Notes: generated by a model not told the origin, from the letters alone. A DNA stretch of 64,000 nt from Owenweeksia sp964619125 (GCA_964619125.1 CAZUCA010000002.1:23617-87616); one strand, 5' to 3'. Numbered from the stretch's first letter, positions 50,191-59,804 are shown. Program-made: numbers and translations.

Positions 50191-51381
50191 CTATTTAAGC
50201 ACACCGAGCTCCTTACCAACCTTGGTAAAGGCCTCTACCGCTTTGTCGAGATGCTCCCTTTCATGGGCCGCACTGAGCTGAACCCTGATACGGGCTTCGC
50301 CTTTGGGCACCACCGGATAAAAGAAACCAATCACATAGATTCCCTCCTCCAACAGGCGATCGGCAAACTTTTGTGAGAGGGCGGCATCGTGCAGCATAAT
50401 AGGTACAATGGCTGAATCGCCATCCTTAATTTCAAAACCCGCTGTTTTTACCTTTTCCTTAAAATAAGCTACGTTGTCCATCAGTTTATCGCGCAAGTCG
50501 GTTGTTTCGCTCAGCAGCTCCAGCACTTTGATGGAGGCTCCTACGATGCTTGGGGCCAGGGAGTTGGAGAAGAGGTAAGGACGAGAGCGCTGACGCAGCA
50601 TTTCAATTATTTCCTTACGACCGGTAGTAAAACCACCCATAGCGCCACCGAGCGCCTTACCCAGGGTACCGGTAATGATATCTACCCGTCCCATTACGCT
50701 CTTGAGCTCGGGGGTACCGCGACCAGTTTTACCGATAAAGCCGTGGGCGTGACAATCGTCTACCATCACCAGGGCATTGTACTTGTCGGCCAGATCACAA
50801 ATTTTGTCGAGTTGGGCTACGTATCCGTCCATCGAGAACACACCATCGGTAACGATAATCTTAAAGCGGGCAGTTTCGGAAGCTTCCTTGAGCTTGGCCT
50901 CAAGATCGGCCATATCATTATTCTGGTAACGGAAGCGCTGAGCCTTACAAAGGCGCACACCATCGATAATGGAAGCGTGGTTGAGGGAGTCAGAAATGAT
51001 TGCGTCCTCCTTGCCGAGGATAGGCTCAAAAATACCCCCATTGGCATCAAAAGCAGCGGCGTAGAGAATGGTGTCTTCGGTACCGCAAAACTCAGCGATC
51101 TTTTGCTCCAGTTTTTTATGGATATCCTGAGTACCGCAAATGAAACGCACCGATGACATACCGTAACCATGGCTATCGAGGGTGGCTTTGGCAGCTTTTA
51201 TAACTTCCGGGTGAGACGACAGACCGAGGTAGTTGTTGGAGCAGAAGTTCAATACCTTCTTGCCATTCACCTCAATTTCGGCACCCTGTTCACCTTCAAT
51301 GATGCGCTCGCTTTTGTAGAGGCCTTCCTCTTTTATATTTTCCAGTTCCTGTTGTAAGTGCTCTTTCAACTTGCCGTACAT
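50191..51381 (-). CDS. kbl: glycine C-acetyltransferase (2-amino-3-ketobutyrate CoA ligase)
   Basis: A 396-residue PLP enzyme of the alpha-oxoamine synthase family. It converts 2-amino-3-ketobutyrate and CoA to glycine and acetyl-CoA in threonine breakdown. The PLP lysine is K242 in G-T-L-G-K-A-L-G-G. V-D-D-C-H-A-H-G and C-S-N-N-Y-L-G-L are also typical. The start is ATG 51381; a TTG at 51411 in the same frame lies within the -7 box and cannot be used. The neighbouring Tdh partner is not in the window. A strong terminator follows the gene. Confidence 0.95.
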   Translation of the reverse strand: MYGKLKEHLQQELENIKEEGLYKSERIIEGEQGAEIEVNGKKVLNFCSNNYLGLSSHPEVIKAAKATLDSHGYGMSSVRFICGTQDIHKKLEQKIAEFCGTEDTILYAAAFDANGGIFEPILGKEDAIISDSLNHASIIDGVRLCKAQRFRYQNNDMADLEAKLKEASETARFKIIVTDGVFSMDGYVAQLDKICDLADKYNALVMVDDCHAHGFIGKTGRGTPELKSVMGRVDIITGTLGKALGGAMGGFTTGRKEIIEMLRQRSRPYLFSNSLAPSIVGASIKVLELLSETTDLRDKLMDNVAYFKEKVKTAGFEIKDGDSAIVPIMLHDAALSQKFADRLLEEGIYVIGFFYPVVPKGEARIRVQLSAAHEREHLDKAVEAFTKVGKELGVLK

Positions 51382-51408
51382 GTCGTTTCTGTTTTTTTTG
51401 GTAGTCAG

Positions 51409-51416
51409 CAAAGATA
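51409..51416 (-). promoter_or_regulatory. Bacteroidota-type -7 promoter box for kbl
   Basis: The minus strand reads TATCTTTG, a perfect match, 27 nt before the kbl ATG. An in-frame TTG overlaps the box, so 51381 is the real start. It is 64 bp from the divergent promoter of the cation efflux gene. Confidence 0.6.
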
Positions 51417-51479
51417 GAAAGGTGTCAGAAAGTTCTGCAGTCTTAGCCCTGCCACTGCCAAAATTTCAAGTGGCTTTTC

Positions 51480-51487
51480 TATTTTTG
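51480..51487 (+). promoter_or_regulatory. Bacteroidota-type -7 promoter box, possibly giving a leaderless transcript
   Basis: TATTTTTG matches TAnnTTTG exactly and ends 7 nt before the ATG at 51495. The transcript would begin at or within a few bases of the start codon. Confidence 0.5.
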
Positions 51488-51494
51488 AATTTCG

Positions 51495-52391
51495 ATGTCC
51501 GAACTTTCCCAAAAAGCCATCAAAGCCACCTACCTCAGCATTGTCGGTAATGCCCTGTTGGCGGTGATCAAATTCCTCACCGGTTTTTTTGGGAATTCCT
51601 ACGCCCTTATTGCCGACGCCATTGAATCCACCACCGATATTTTTTCTTCCTTCCTGGTGCTGGTGGGCCTGCGTTACGCCAGCAAGCCACCCGATAAAAA
51701 TCATCCCTACGGCCACGGACGGGCAGAACCCCTGATCACCTTCGTGGTAGTGGGTTTCCTGGTAGCCTCTGCCACCGTAATCGCCTACGAAAGCATTGAA
51801 AATATCCGCACCCCCCATAAGGTACCAGCCTCCTACACCCTACTGGTTTTGGGAGTCATTATTATTACCAAAGAGATCTTTTACCGGGTGGTGAAGAAAA
51901 AAGGACAGGAAACCGGTAGCAGTGCCCTGGTAGCTGATGCCTGGCATCACCGCAGCGACGCCATCACTTCGCTCACCGCTTTTGTGGGAATTTCTATCGC
52001 CCTGTGGATGGGTCCCGGCTGGGAAACGGCCGATGACTGGGCAGCACTGGTGGCCTCGGCTTTTATCCTCTACAATGCCTATCTCATCTTCAGGCCGGCG
52101 CTTAGTGAAATTATGGACGAACACCGCTACGACGAACTGGTAGCGGAAATCAGGTTCAGAGCCCGGGAAGTGGAAGGAGTAGTAACTACCGAAAAGTGCT
52201 TTATACGCAAAATGGGGATGGTCTTTCACGTGGATCTACATACAATTGTAAGCGCCGAAATCAGTGTGCGCGACGGTCATGAAATTGCTCACCGCCTCAA
52301 GGACCATCTACAAAAGGTATTACCGCAAATTGCGGATGTACACATTCACATTGAGCCGGATGACCCGGAGATTATGCCAGCGGTTAAGTAA
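51495..52391 (+). CDS. cation diffusion facilitator family transporter
   Basis: A 298-residue membrane protein with about six helices and a C-terminal cytoplasmic domain. Metal-site residues are visible in A-D-A-I-E-S-T-T-D (helix 2) and H-H-R-S-D-A-I-T-S (helix 5), the HxxxD pattern of CDF transporters. The C-terminal ~90 residues form the usual dimerising, metal-sensing domain ending V-H-I-H-I-E-P-D. It exports zinc, iron, manganese or similar divalent ions using protons. The metal cannot be told from sequence. The SRPBCC gene follows after 23 nt. Confidence 0.92.
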   Translation: MSELSQKAIKATYLSIVGNALLAVIKFLTGFFGNSYALIADAIESTTDIFSSFLVLVGLRYASKPPDKNHPYGHGRAEPLITFVVVGFLVASATVIAYESIENIRTPHKVPASYTLLVLGVIIITKEIFYRVVKKKGQETGSSALVADAWHHRSDAITSLTAFVGISIALWMGPGWETADDWAALVASAFILYNAYLIFRPALSEIMDEHRYDELVAEIRFRAREVEGVVTTEKCFIRKMGMVFHVDLHTIVSAEISVRDGHEIAHRLKDHLQKVLPQIADVHIHIEPDDPEIMPAVK

Positions 52392-52414
52392 GTTTGTGCC
52401 AATAGCAAACCAGC

Positions 52415-52849
52415 ATGAAAGAATTTCACACTGAAATCAGCATTAATGCCAGCCCCGAGGCAGTTTGGGACGCCCTGGTAAACCCCGCTAAAATCTCCCA
52501 ATACATGTTTGGCTCCCAGGCGGAAAGCAGCTGGCAGAAAGGTGATGACCTTAAGTTTTTCATGGAAAAGGACGGTGAGCAACTCTTGCTGGTACACGGC
52601 TCAATTGTGGAAATTGACAGGCCCCGTCTGTTAGAGCACACCCTCTTCCCCTCCACCTGGGAAATGGAAGATGTGCCCGAGAATTATCTCAGCGTACGCT
52701 ACCTTATATCACCAGATGGGGATGGCTCACATCTGAGTATAACTCAAAGCGGCTTTGAACATGCCGCTCAAGGTGAAAAGCGCTATCAGGATGTAGCCAA
52801 AGGCTGGGAAGCCACTCTGCCCAAATTAAAAGAGGTGGCCGAAGGTTAA
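52415..52849 (+). CDS. SRPBCC/AHSA1 family protein
   Basis: A 144-residue cytoplasmic protein of the START/Bet v 1-like superfamily. E-I-S-I-N-A-S-P-E-A-V-W-D-A-L-V-N-P-A is the typical N-terminal helix-strand. It should bind a small hydrophobic ligand or act as a co-chaperone-like protein. No specific function can be given. It lies 23 nt after the cation efflux gene on the same strand and may be co-transcribed. It converges on the FG-GAP gene with 23 nt between the ends. Confidence 0.83.
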   Translation: MKEFHTEISINASPEAVWDALVNPAKISQYMFGSQAESSWQKGDDLKFFMEKDGEQLLLVHGSIVEIDRPRLLEHTLFPSTWEMEDVPENYLSVRYLISPDGDGSHLSITQSGFEHAAQGEKRYQDVAKGWEATLPKLKEVAEG

Positions 52850-52872
52850 ATCCCTTCGGCGCCCCATTCAGC

Positions 52873-54192
52873 TTACTGTACCTTTAATTTCCGGCTTATC
52901 GATTCACCATCGGTATTGGTAATTTTCAAGAGATACATCCCACTTGACACCTCCCGCAAGGGAATGCTCGGGGTGGGGTCGTCTATCGTCAAAACTGTTT
53001 TACCAGCCATATCCAACAACTCCACCCGCTCCAGATTTTCACGGGTTTCGATTTTCACATAATCACTAGCTGGGTTTGGATAAAAACGTATGGTAAAGCG
53101 ATCAGCCCGCTCCTTCAGGCCAATGTCAGTGGTGTTCTCAAAATAAATCAGATCACCATAATATTCGCCTACCAGCAGATCCATATCGGCATCGCCATCG
53201 AGATCGGCAACACTTATAAAGGCATAACCATTGGTTTGGCTAAGGCCCATCGGGTTTGTAACCGGTGAGGCAAATTGCGGACTGGCAGCGGTACCGGTGT
53301 TTTCGAAATATTTGAAATTGCCATAGTACTCACCCACCAGCAAATCAAGGTCACCGTCTTCATCCAAATCGACCAGGGCCGGTGATGAAATATAAAAGCC
53401 ACCACTCATGCCAAAGGGATTTACCAGCGGAGTGGCAAATTGCGGGGCGGTGGCGGTACCGGTATTTTCATAATAGGCCAGCGCGCCCGTATACTGCCCT
53501 ACCAACAGGTCATAGTCACCGTCATTGTCAAGGTCACCAAAGGTGGGTATAGCGAAAAAGCTGCCACTACCTAAACCAAAGGGCATCACCTGTGGGGAGC
53601 CAAATTGCGGGTTGTTAGCAGTGCCTGTGTTGGGATAATAAACCATCGTATTGCCGTTGTAATAATCGGCAGTACCCACCAACATATCGTAATCACCATC
53701 ATTGTCGAGATCAACGAAGGTGGGCATGGAAATATATGATAGCGCCGCAGTATCAATCCCAAAGGGGGCGCTTACAGGCACTGCAAACTGGGGGTTGGAA
53801 GCGCTCCCGGTATTTACATAGTAATAGAGGTTATTGTAATAATCGCCGGTCATCAGGTCCATATCGCCATCGCCATCAAGGTCGGCCAGGGCAGGGCTTC
53901 TGAAATAAGTTGTAGCGGCGCTTAAACCAAAAGGGTTGTTCTGCGGTGAGCCAAAGGACTGGGCGGAGGCCTGGTTAAATCCCGCAAAACCCAGGAACAC
54001 GGTCACACCACTTATTATTTTCTGGAGTTCGGCCCGGTTAAGGAATCGGGCGAGTTCATCCATTAGGCGCCTGATTTTTTGGCGTAACCTATGGGCTTCA
54101 GAACTAAAAGCGTTGGCATGAATCTCTTCCTCCAACTTCTGAGCCAGCAGTTTCAGCTGTCTCTTTTTACGGGCAAAAGCTTGATTAGACAT
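52873..54192 (-). CDS. FG-GAP/VCBS repeat protein with T9SS C-terminus and extended charged N-terminus
   Basis: A 439-residue exported protein. Residues 1-55 are a highly charged helix (K-K-R-Q-L-K-L-L-A-Q-K-L-E-E-E-I), unusually long before the hydrophobic segment at 59-77 (I-S-G-V-T-V-F-L-G-F-A, cut near A-S-A-Q). Five repeats of about 55 residues follow, each ending in D-L-D-x-D-G-D-x-D-style calcium-binding loops and N-T-G-T/S-A. A C-terminal T9SS domain begins about 360 (F-Y-P-N-P-A-S-D-Y) and ends I-S-R-K-L-K-V. It is likely a surface protein. The TIGR03032 gene lies 11 nt upstream in the same unit. Confidence 0.86.
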   Translation of the reverse strand: MSNQAFARKKRQLKLLAQKLEEEIHANAFSSEAHRLRQKIRRLMDELARFLNRAELQKIISGVTVFLGFAGFNQASAQSFGSPQNNPFGLSAATTYFRSPALADLDGDGDMDLMTGDYYNNLYYYVNTGSASNPQFAVPVSAPFGIDTAALSYISMPTFVDLDNDGDYDMLVGTADYYNGNTMVYYPNTGTANNPQFGSPQVMPFGLGSGSFFAIPTFGDLDNDGDYDLLVGQYTGALAYYENTGTATAPQFATPLVNPFGMSGGFYISSPALVDLDEDGDLDLLVGEYYGNFKYFENTGTAASPQFASPVTNPMGLSQTNGYAFISVADLDGDADMDLLVGEYYGDLIYFENTTDIGLKERADRFTIRFYPNPASDYVKIETRENLERVELLDMAGKTVLTIDDPTPSIPLREVSSGMYLLKITNTDGESISRKLKVQ

Positions 54193-54203
54193 AGAATTGG
54201 TTA

Positions 54204-55301
54204 TTAGTTTGTTATATCACCGGATCTGGCCCAATAGGTGTTATCAGGGATCATCAATCCCTCATTATGTTGGCTTGAAATAGTATTAAGAATATTGGGG
54301 CGGCGCTTTCCGCCAAGCACATGCACATCGTAAATCTCATCAACCGAAGTCTGGTAGGTAATCTGACCGGCGATACTTCCGGTGGGCAGGTGAACAACTA
54401 CTATCCCTGCCTGATTGGCTTTTTCAGCAAAGGGTAGTTTACCAAAGGTTGAAGAGTTTTTTCGCAATTTGGAAAGGCCTACAAAAAGGTAATCATGGTA
54501 GAGGTCCATCCCCCGCACAAAGCCATCCAGCTTAGTGACTACTTCGTAACCACCGCTTTCCCGGTTTATCCGGGCAAGTTCACCAGTGGCCGATAGCAGC
54601 ACATAAAGTTCATCATTAAAAAGTCGGGGTGAATGAGGCATTGGCAGCCCTTCCGCAATAAGCTGATTGCTATCCACATCAAACACCACTCCGGTGGTGG
54701 TCACCGTTTCACGCCAACTCTGAGCGCTATTGCCCTGATTAAAAGCAGTAGCATATTTCGGACGGCCATTCTCCAGGGCCATACCATTGAGATGGCAACG
54801 GTCTTCGGAAACCATCTTATCAATAAAAGGGGGAGCCCAATAAGGACTGAAGTTGTAAGCATCGTTAATCTCCACGATGCAGGAGAATAAGGTGTTTACT
54901 GCAAACAACTTCCCTCCTTCACCAAAGCGCAAGTCGTGTACATCGAGTGGGCCGGTATGATAGGATAGCCTTGGCATATAAAGCGCATCATACTGCCCCG
55001 GTGCCTTGGGATAGTGATGAGCCAGCGACTCAGAATTCCTGAAAATAATCACCTCATCTTTTAGAGCCAGAGCCAGGCGATCATTCTCCTTATCCTCGGC
55101 AATACCCATTGGCTTATCAAATGAACGGGGCAGTTGGATCAGGCTATTTTCATCTTTGGCAGAAAGCAACACCAGCTTACCGGCCTGGTAAGTGCTTATA
55201 GCAAGGCTACAATTAAGCCTGAGCAGCAGCTCAGGCAATTGAGCATTGTACTGGCATGAAAATGGCGCAAAGGCCTGAGGTGAGGTAGATTGGTTGATCA
55301 T
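54204..55301 (-). CDS. TIGR03032 family protein
   Basis: A 365-residue protein with no signal peptide. It looks like a beta-propeller: S-T-Y-Q-A-G-K-L-V-L-L near the start, C-H-L-N-G-M-A-L-E-N-G in the middle, and M-P-H-S-P-R and F-V-G-L-S-K-L-R toward the end, which fit the TIGR03032 family (of unknown function). It lies 11 nt upstream of the FG-GAP gene, so the two are almost certainly one operon. A role in processing or exporting its partner is possible but unproven. No promoter match was found upstream. Confidence 0.82.
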   Translation of the reverse strand: MINQSTSPQAFAPFSCQYNAQLPELLLRLNCSLAISTYQAGKLVLLSAKDENSLIQLPRSFDKPMGIAEDKENDRLALALKDEVIIFRNSESLAHHYPKAPGQYDALYMPRLSYHTGPLDVHDLRFGEGGKLFAVNTLFSCIVEINDAYNFSPYWAPPFIDKMVSEDRCHLNGMALENGRPKYATAFNQGNSAQSWRETVTTTGVVFDVDSNQLIAEGLPMPHSPRLFNDELYVLLSATGELARINRESGGYEVVTKLDGFVRGMDLYHDYLFVGLSKLRKNSSTFGKLPFAEKANQAGIVVVHLPTGSIAGQITYQTSVDEIYDVHVLGGKRRPNILNTISSQHNEGLMIPDNTYWARSGDITN

Positions 55302-55443
55302 TTAGCACTGTAAGAGTTGATTAAAAATAAACTTTTATGGCTTAATCTGCTACCACCAAACCGCAATTCCCCCACTTATTTCTGAAACTTTGCCAAGGGG
55401 AAAAAATCCAGATGCTACTTAACAATCGGCCTTAGGCTTTTAA

Positions 55444-55944
55444 CTACAATTCAAGGGTGTAAATACCGGGAAGCGAATAAGCGGTATCGGCGGTACCACT
55501 CAGATAAGGATGGATAATGACCCTTTTATAGACATCGAATTCGTTAACCGCTATGGGACTGAAAGTATAGCTGGTATTGGACAAACCAAAGGTGTAGTTT
55601 ACCTGCTGATTGGTATAGGCAAAAGGCTCATCCCAATAACCCCAAAAATCGGTACCCCATGAGCTTATGCTCGCATCGCTCTCCAGCATCATAAACTGAC
55701 CGGATGCTGAGATGGCGAAGCGAAACAGAGGGTCAAAGTCATGGGCGTTTTGCAATTGATAATAGCCTGTAAAAACCTCGGCGGGCGGAGGTGGTGGTGG
55801 CTGATTTTTTTTACCACCCTGGCCCCGGCGGCTTTTTTTGATCATTTCACTTTGCTCATCTTTTGCCAGGCGATCCTTTTCGCAGGAACTAAGTAACAGG
55901 CTACCGGCAAAGAATAACAACAGGATAGCGATTTTTACTTTCAT
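55444..55944 (-). CDS. hypothetical lipoprotein with polyproline linker
   Basis: A 166-residue predicted lipoprotein. The signal sequence I-L-L-L-F-F-A-G-S-L-L-L-S-S-C puts the lipidated cysteine at residue 21. A basic stretch and a run of six prolines at about 49-54 link it to a beta-rich domain of about 110 residues (G-Y-Y-Q-L-Q-N, S-S-W-G-T-D-F-W-G-Y-W). I do not recognise the family. The linker would hold the domain away from the outer membrane. It stands alone between two intergenic gaps. Confidence 0.72.
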   Translation of the reverse strand: MKVKIAILLLFFAGSLLLSSCEKDRLAKDEQSEMIKKSRRGQGGKKNQPPPPPPAEVFTGYYQLQNAHDFDPLFRFAISASGQFMMLESDASISSWGTDFWGYWDEPFAYTNQQVNYTFGLSNTSYTFSPIAVNEFDVYKRVIIHPYLSGTADTAYSLPGIYTLEL

Positions 55945-56069
55945 AACATCGGTTGTTTTGGTTGAAGCTCCGGTAAACCTGGCTACTAACTATCACAGAA
56001 AAGTCACCTTTCCATAACATCGCACAACGCTCTTACGAACCCCTCCCCTTTCCCTCCGTTGAACCAGCT

Positions 56070-59000
56070 ATGAAGGAATGGCAAATCTGGATCGACACCG
56101 GTGGCACCTTTACCGACTGCCTGGCCATAGACCCGCAGGGCAACGTCCACCGCAACAAGGTACTCAGCAGTAGTCAGCTAAGAGGTCACATTAAAAAGAC
56201 CACCGGGGCAAGCGCGCTAATTTCACAGGGATGGGGATTTGATGACGATATCCTAAAAGGATTTCACTTTTCGCTTCCCGCTCTCGATTTCACCAGTAAA
56301 GTAGTATCATTTGATGGGCAGCAACTTGAACTGAAAGACGATTTGCCGGCAAATTACCAGGGAGACTTTCAGCTTTCGTCGGACGAGGAAGCCCCACTCC
56401 TGGCTACCCGGGTCATTACCAAAACCCCCTTAGGGAAAAAATTCCCCGCTATTAAAATGCGCCTGGGCACCACCAGGGGCACCAATGCCCTGCTCGAACA
56501 CAAAGGTGAGCCACCGCTGCTGGTGATTACGACTGGCTTTACAGACCAGCCCTTAATTGGCAATCAGCAACGCCCCGACCTCTTTGCACTCAATATTCAG
56601 AAGCCCAGTCCCCTGCATAGTAAAGCTTTTGAAATTAAAGAGCGCATAGACCAAGAGGGCGTGATTCAGGAAGAGCTCTCTGATGCACAGCTCGAGGAGC
56701 TCAGTGAATACTGTCGTGACCAGCAGGTAAATAACGTGGCCATTGCCCTGCTCAACAGTTATCGCAATGCCCAACATGAAAGGGAAATTGCCAATTGTCT
56801 AAAGCGGGCCGGTGTCAGCTACATCACGCAATCGGCCGCACTGAGCAACCAGATTAAGTTTCAACCCCGCTGCGAAACCGCCATCGTCAATGCCTACCTG
56901 CTGCCGGTTTTACACAACTACCTGAAAAATATCAGCCGCGAAATGAAGCAGTTGAAGGTAATGACCAGCGCCGGCGGTCTGGCATCGGTTGCGGCTTTTC
57001 AGCCTAAAGACAGCCTGCTCAGCGGGCCCGCAGGAGGAGTGGTGGCCGCCTCCTACCTCTCCCGCCAAACGGGTGAGGACAAGATTATAACCTTCGACAT
57101 GGGGGGCACCAGTACCGATGTAGCACGTTATGCAGGCCGCTTCGACTACCAGTACGAAACTACTATCGGCAAAGCTCACATCAGTGGCCCCTCGCTGCAT
57201 ATCCACACCGTAGCCGCCGGCGGTGGGTCGGTATGTGGTTTTGACGGTAAAAAGTTCTCCGTTGGTCCCGAAAGTGGCGGCGCTGACCCTGGGCCGGCCA
57301 GCTATGGAGCCGGCGGTCCTTTTTGCCTCAGCGACGTGAACTTATTGCTGGGCCGCATGGCCAGCGATCGCTTTAGCATTCCCCTCAGTAAAGATGCCGC
57401 CGAGGAGGCTTTCCGCGCATTGCTCAGCAAAGCCAGGCGCCACACTAAAAATAAAGAAGCGGTGCTGGAAGGATTTCTTGACATCGCCAATGAAAAAATG
57501 GCCGACGCCATTCGGCAGATTTCGGTTTCACGTGGCTACGACCCCGAAGATTACTCCCTGTTGGCTTTTGGCGGCGCCGGAGGCATGCACGCTTGCCGGG
57601 TAGCCACCTTACTGGGAATGAAAAAAGTGTTGATTCCCCGCGACGCCGGCATACTCAGTGCCTACGGCATAGGTCATGCGCTGGACGAACGCTTTGTGTC
57701 CTGTGATATTTTGAAGCCCTTGCAGCAGATAAACGATTTGCCGGGCCGGATTAAAGGCCTTAGTGAGCAGGCCCGCTCCGAACTACTTGAGGCCGGCTAT
57801 CAAAGCACTGAAATTGAGCGCAGACATGTCTTTTGCTACCTGCGCCTGCAAGGGCAGGAACACAGCCTTGAAATCAGCTGGTCGGAAGAGTTGGATTTAG
57901 CCGCGAAATTTGAAGAGGAATATCGCCAGCTGTACGGCCACTATATTGAGGACCGCTCCATTGAGCTCGCCTCCCTCAAAGTGGTGGTTTCGGTAAAGGC
58001 GCCCCCGACCGAAGCTGCCAGCGTTCCCGGCAATCCCCATAAGCCCGATCCCTTAAAACATCAGCCCTGTTGGCAGCAGGATGATTGGCAGCAGTTGCCG
58101 GTTTACGACATCGATCAGCTGCAGCCCGGCGCTCAAATCACCGGCCCCGCCATTATACTTTACCCTACCTCCACCGCCTTTATTGAAAAAGGCTGGCAAG
58201 GGGTATTGGACCACCAACACACCTTAATAGTGGACCGCCAAAAAGCAAAGCTAAACACCAGGCAGCGACCCGAAGAAATAGAGTTGGAACTTTTCAGCAA
58301 TCGCTTTACCGGCATCGCCGAAGAAATGGGAGCCCTGCTACAACGCACCGCCTTTTCGGTGAATGTAAAGGAACGTCTCGATTTCAGCTGTGCCCTGCTC
58401 GACCGCCGGGGCGATCTAATTGTTAATGCCCCCCACATCCCTGTTCACCTGGGGGCGCTGGGAATTTGCGTAAAGGAAGTTTGTAAGACAGTGAAGATGG
58501 CGGAAGGTGATGTAGTGATAACTAACAGTCCCGCTCACGGTGGCTCCCACTTACCTGATGTAACCCTGGTGATGCCGGTGTACCATGAGCAAGAACTGAT
58601 CGGCTATGCCGCCAACCGGGCCCACCACGCCGAAATCGGGGGCATCACCCCCGGATCGATGCCGGCTAATGCCAGACGGCTTAGCGAGGAAGGGGTCCTG
58701 ATTAAACCCTGTCATTTGGTAGCGGAGGGCGAACTACAGTGGTCGCAGATTAAGGCTCTTCTGAACAGTGCTAAATACCCAAGCCGCGCCATTCACGAAA
58801 ACCTGGCTGACCTCAATGCGGCCCTGGCATCATTGCAGCGTGGCCGGCGCCAGCTCCAGAGGCTGGCCCAACGCCACGGGGCTGACAAATTGCAGCATTT
58901 TATGGCCGAGCTCAAAACTTATGCCGACTACAGTTTGTGGCAGGCGCTGCCCAAACTGGGTAAAAAAGAGTTTAAGGCCAGGGAAACACTCGATGATGGC

Positions 59001-59804
59001 AGCAGGATACAAGTCACCATTAAACTGGCGAAAACACTGACGATCGATTTCAACGGCAGCAGTAAAGTTCACCCCGGCAACATGAACGCCAACCGGGCCA
59101 TTGTCAGCAGTGTGGTGCTTTACGTCTTACGGTTGATAGCGGGCAAAGACATTCCCTTAAATGAAGGGTTGATGAAACGGGTCAAAATTTTGCTTCCCCG
59201 CAATTCCATGCTCAACCCTGTGTTCCCTGATGATCCAACTGAATGTCCGGCGGTAGTGGGGGGCAATGTGGAGCTAAGTCAGCGCCTTACTGACACCTTG
59301 TTAAAGGCCTTTGCACTGGCGGCCTGCAGCCAGGGCACTATGAACAATGTTCTTTTTGGTAATGACAATTTCGGTTATTATGAAACCATTTGCGGGGGCA
59401 GTGGCGCCGGTGAAGGATTTAATGGTGCCGATGCCGTACACCAGCATATGACCAACACCCGCATCACCGATCCCGAAATTATGGAGTGGCGCTACCCGGT
59501 ACGGGTTAAACGCTTTGAAATAAGAAATGACTCAGGAGGCAGTGGGAAATGGCGGGGTGGCAACGGGGTAATAAGGGAGCTGGAGTTCCTGGAACCGGTC
59601 ACCCTTAACGTGCTGACTCAGCACCGCACTAACCGTCCCTACGGACTAATGGGTGGTGGGCCCGGGCAGGCTGGGCGGCAGTCAGTACTAAGGGCTAATG
59701 GCGGGGAGGAAGAATTGGATTTTACCGATAGTAGCGAGCTTAAGCCAGGCGATTGCTTAGTGATTGAAACGCCCGGCGGTGGTGGTTACGGTGCTGATGA
59801 GTAA
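56070..59804 (+). CDS. fused HyuA-HyuB hydantoinase/5-oxoprolinase
   Basis: A 1244-residue cytoplasmic ATP-dependent amidohydrolase. The HyuA half (about 1-720) starts W-I-D-T-G-G-T-F-T-D-C, the ASKHA-type phosphate-binding loop, and contains D-M-G-G-T-S-T-D and G-G-A-G-G. The HyuB half (about 735-1244) has L-D-F-S-C-A-L-L-D and N-S-P-A-H-G-G-S-H-L-P-D, with G-G-G-G-Y-G at the end. The two halves are usually separate genes in bacteria; fusion is the eukaryotic and some bacterial 5-oxoprolinase form. It would open 5-oxoproline to glutamate using ATP. Hydantoin is an alternative substrate. No partner genes are nearby. Confidence 0.9.
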   Translation: MKEWQIWIDTGGTFTDCLAIDPQGNVHRNKVLSSSQLRGHIKKTTGASALISQGWGFDDDILKGFHFSLPALDFTSKVVSFDGQQLELKDDLPANYQGDFQLSSDEEAPLLATRVITKTPLGKKFPAIKMRLGTTRGTNALLEHKGEPPLLVITTGFTDQPLIGNQQRPDLFALNIQKPSPLHSKAFEIKERIDQEGVIQEELSDAQLEELSEYCRDQQVNNVAIALLNSYRNAQHEREIANCLKRAGVSYITQSAALSNQIKFQPRCETAIVNAYLLPVLHNYLKNISREMKQLKVMTSAGGLASVAAFQPKDSLLSGPAGGVVAASYLSRQTGEDKIITFDMGGTSTDVARYAGRFDYQYETTIGKAHISGPSLHIHTVAAGGGSVCGFDGKKFSVGPESGGADPGPASYGAGGPFCLSDVNLLLGRMASDRFSIPLSKDAAEEAFRALLSKARRHTKNKEAVLEGFLDIANEKMADAIRQISVSRGYDPEDYSLLAFGGAGGMHACRVATLLGMKKVLIPRDAGILSAYGIGHALDERFVSCDILKPLQQINDLPGRIKGLSEQARSELLEAGYQSTEIERRHVFCYLRLQGQEHSLEISWSEELDLAAKFEEEYRQLYGHYIEDRSIELASLKVVVSVKAPPTEAASVPGNPHKPDPLKHQPCWQQDDWQQLPVYDIDQLQPGAQITGPAIILYPTSTAFIEKGWQGVLDHQHTLIVDRQKAKLNTRQRPEEIELELFSNRFTGIAEEMGALLQRTAFSVNVKERLDFSCALLDRRGDLIVNAPHIPVHLGALGICVKEVCKTVKMAEGDVVITNSPAHGGSHLPDVTLVMPVYHEQELIGYAANRAHHAEIGGITPGSMPANARRLSEEGVLIKPCHLVAEGELQWSQIKALLNSAKYPSRAIHENLADLNAALASLQRGRRQLQRLAQRHGADKLQHFMAELKTYADYSLWQALPKLGKKEFKARETLDDGSRIQVTIKLAKTLTIDFNGSSKVHPGNMNANRAIVSSVVLYVLRLIAGKDIPLNEGLMKRVKILLPRNSMLNPVFPDDPTECPAVVGGNVELSQRLTDTLLKAFALAACSQGTMNNVLFGNDNFGYYETICGGSGAGEGFNGADAVHQHMTNTRITDPEIMEWRYPVRVKRFEIRNDSGGSGKWRGGNGVIRELEFLEPVTLNVLTQHRTNRPYGLMGGGPGQAGRQSVLRANGGEEELDFTDSSELKPGDCLVIETPGGGGYGADE

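Noticed and set aside
53150..54000. Possible CRISPR or tandem DNA repeats
   Set aside because: The repeats are of about 165 nt and encode the five FG-GAP repeats. They diverge at the DNA level and have no spacer pattern.
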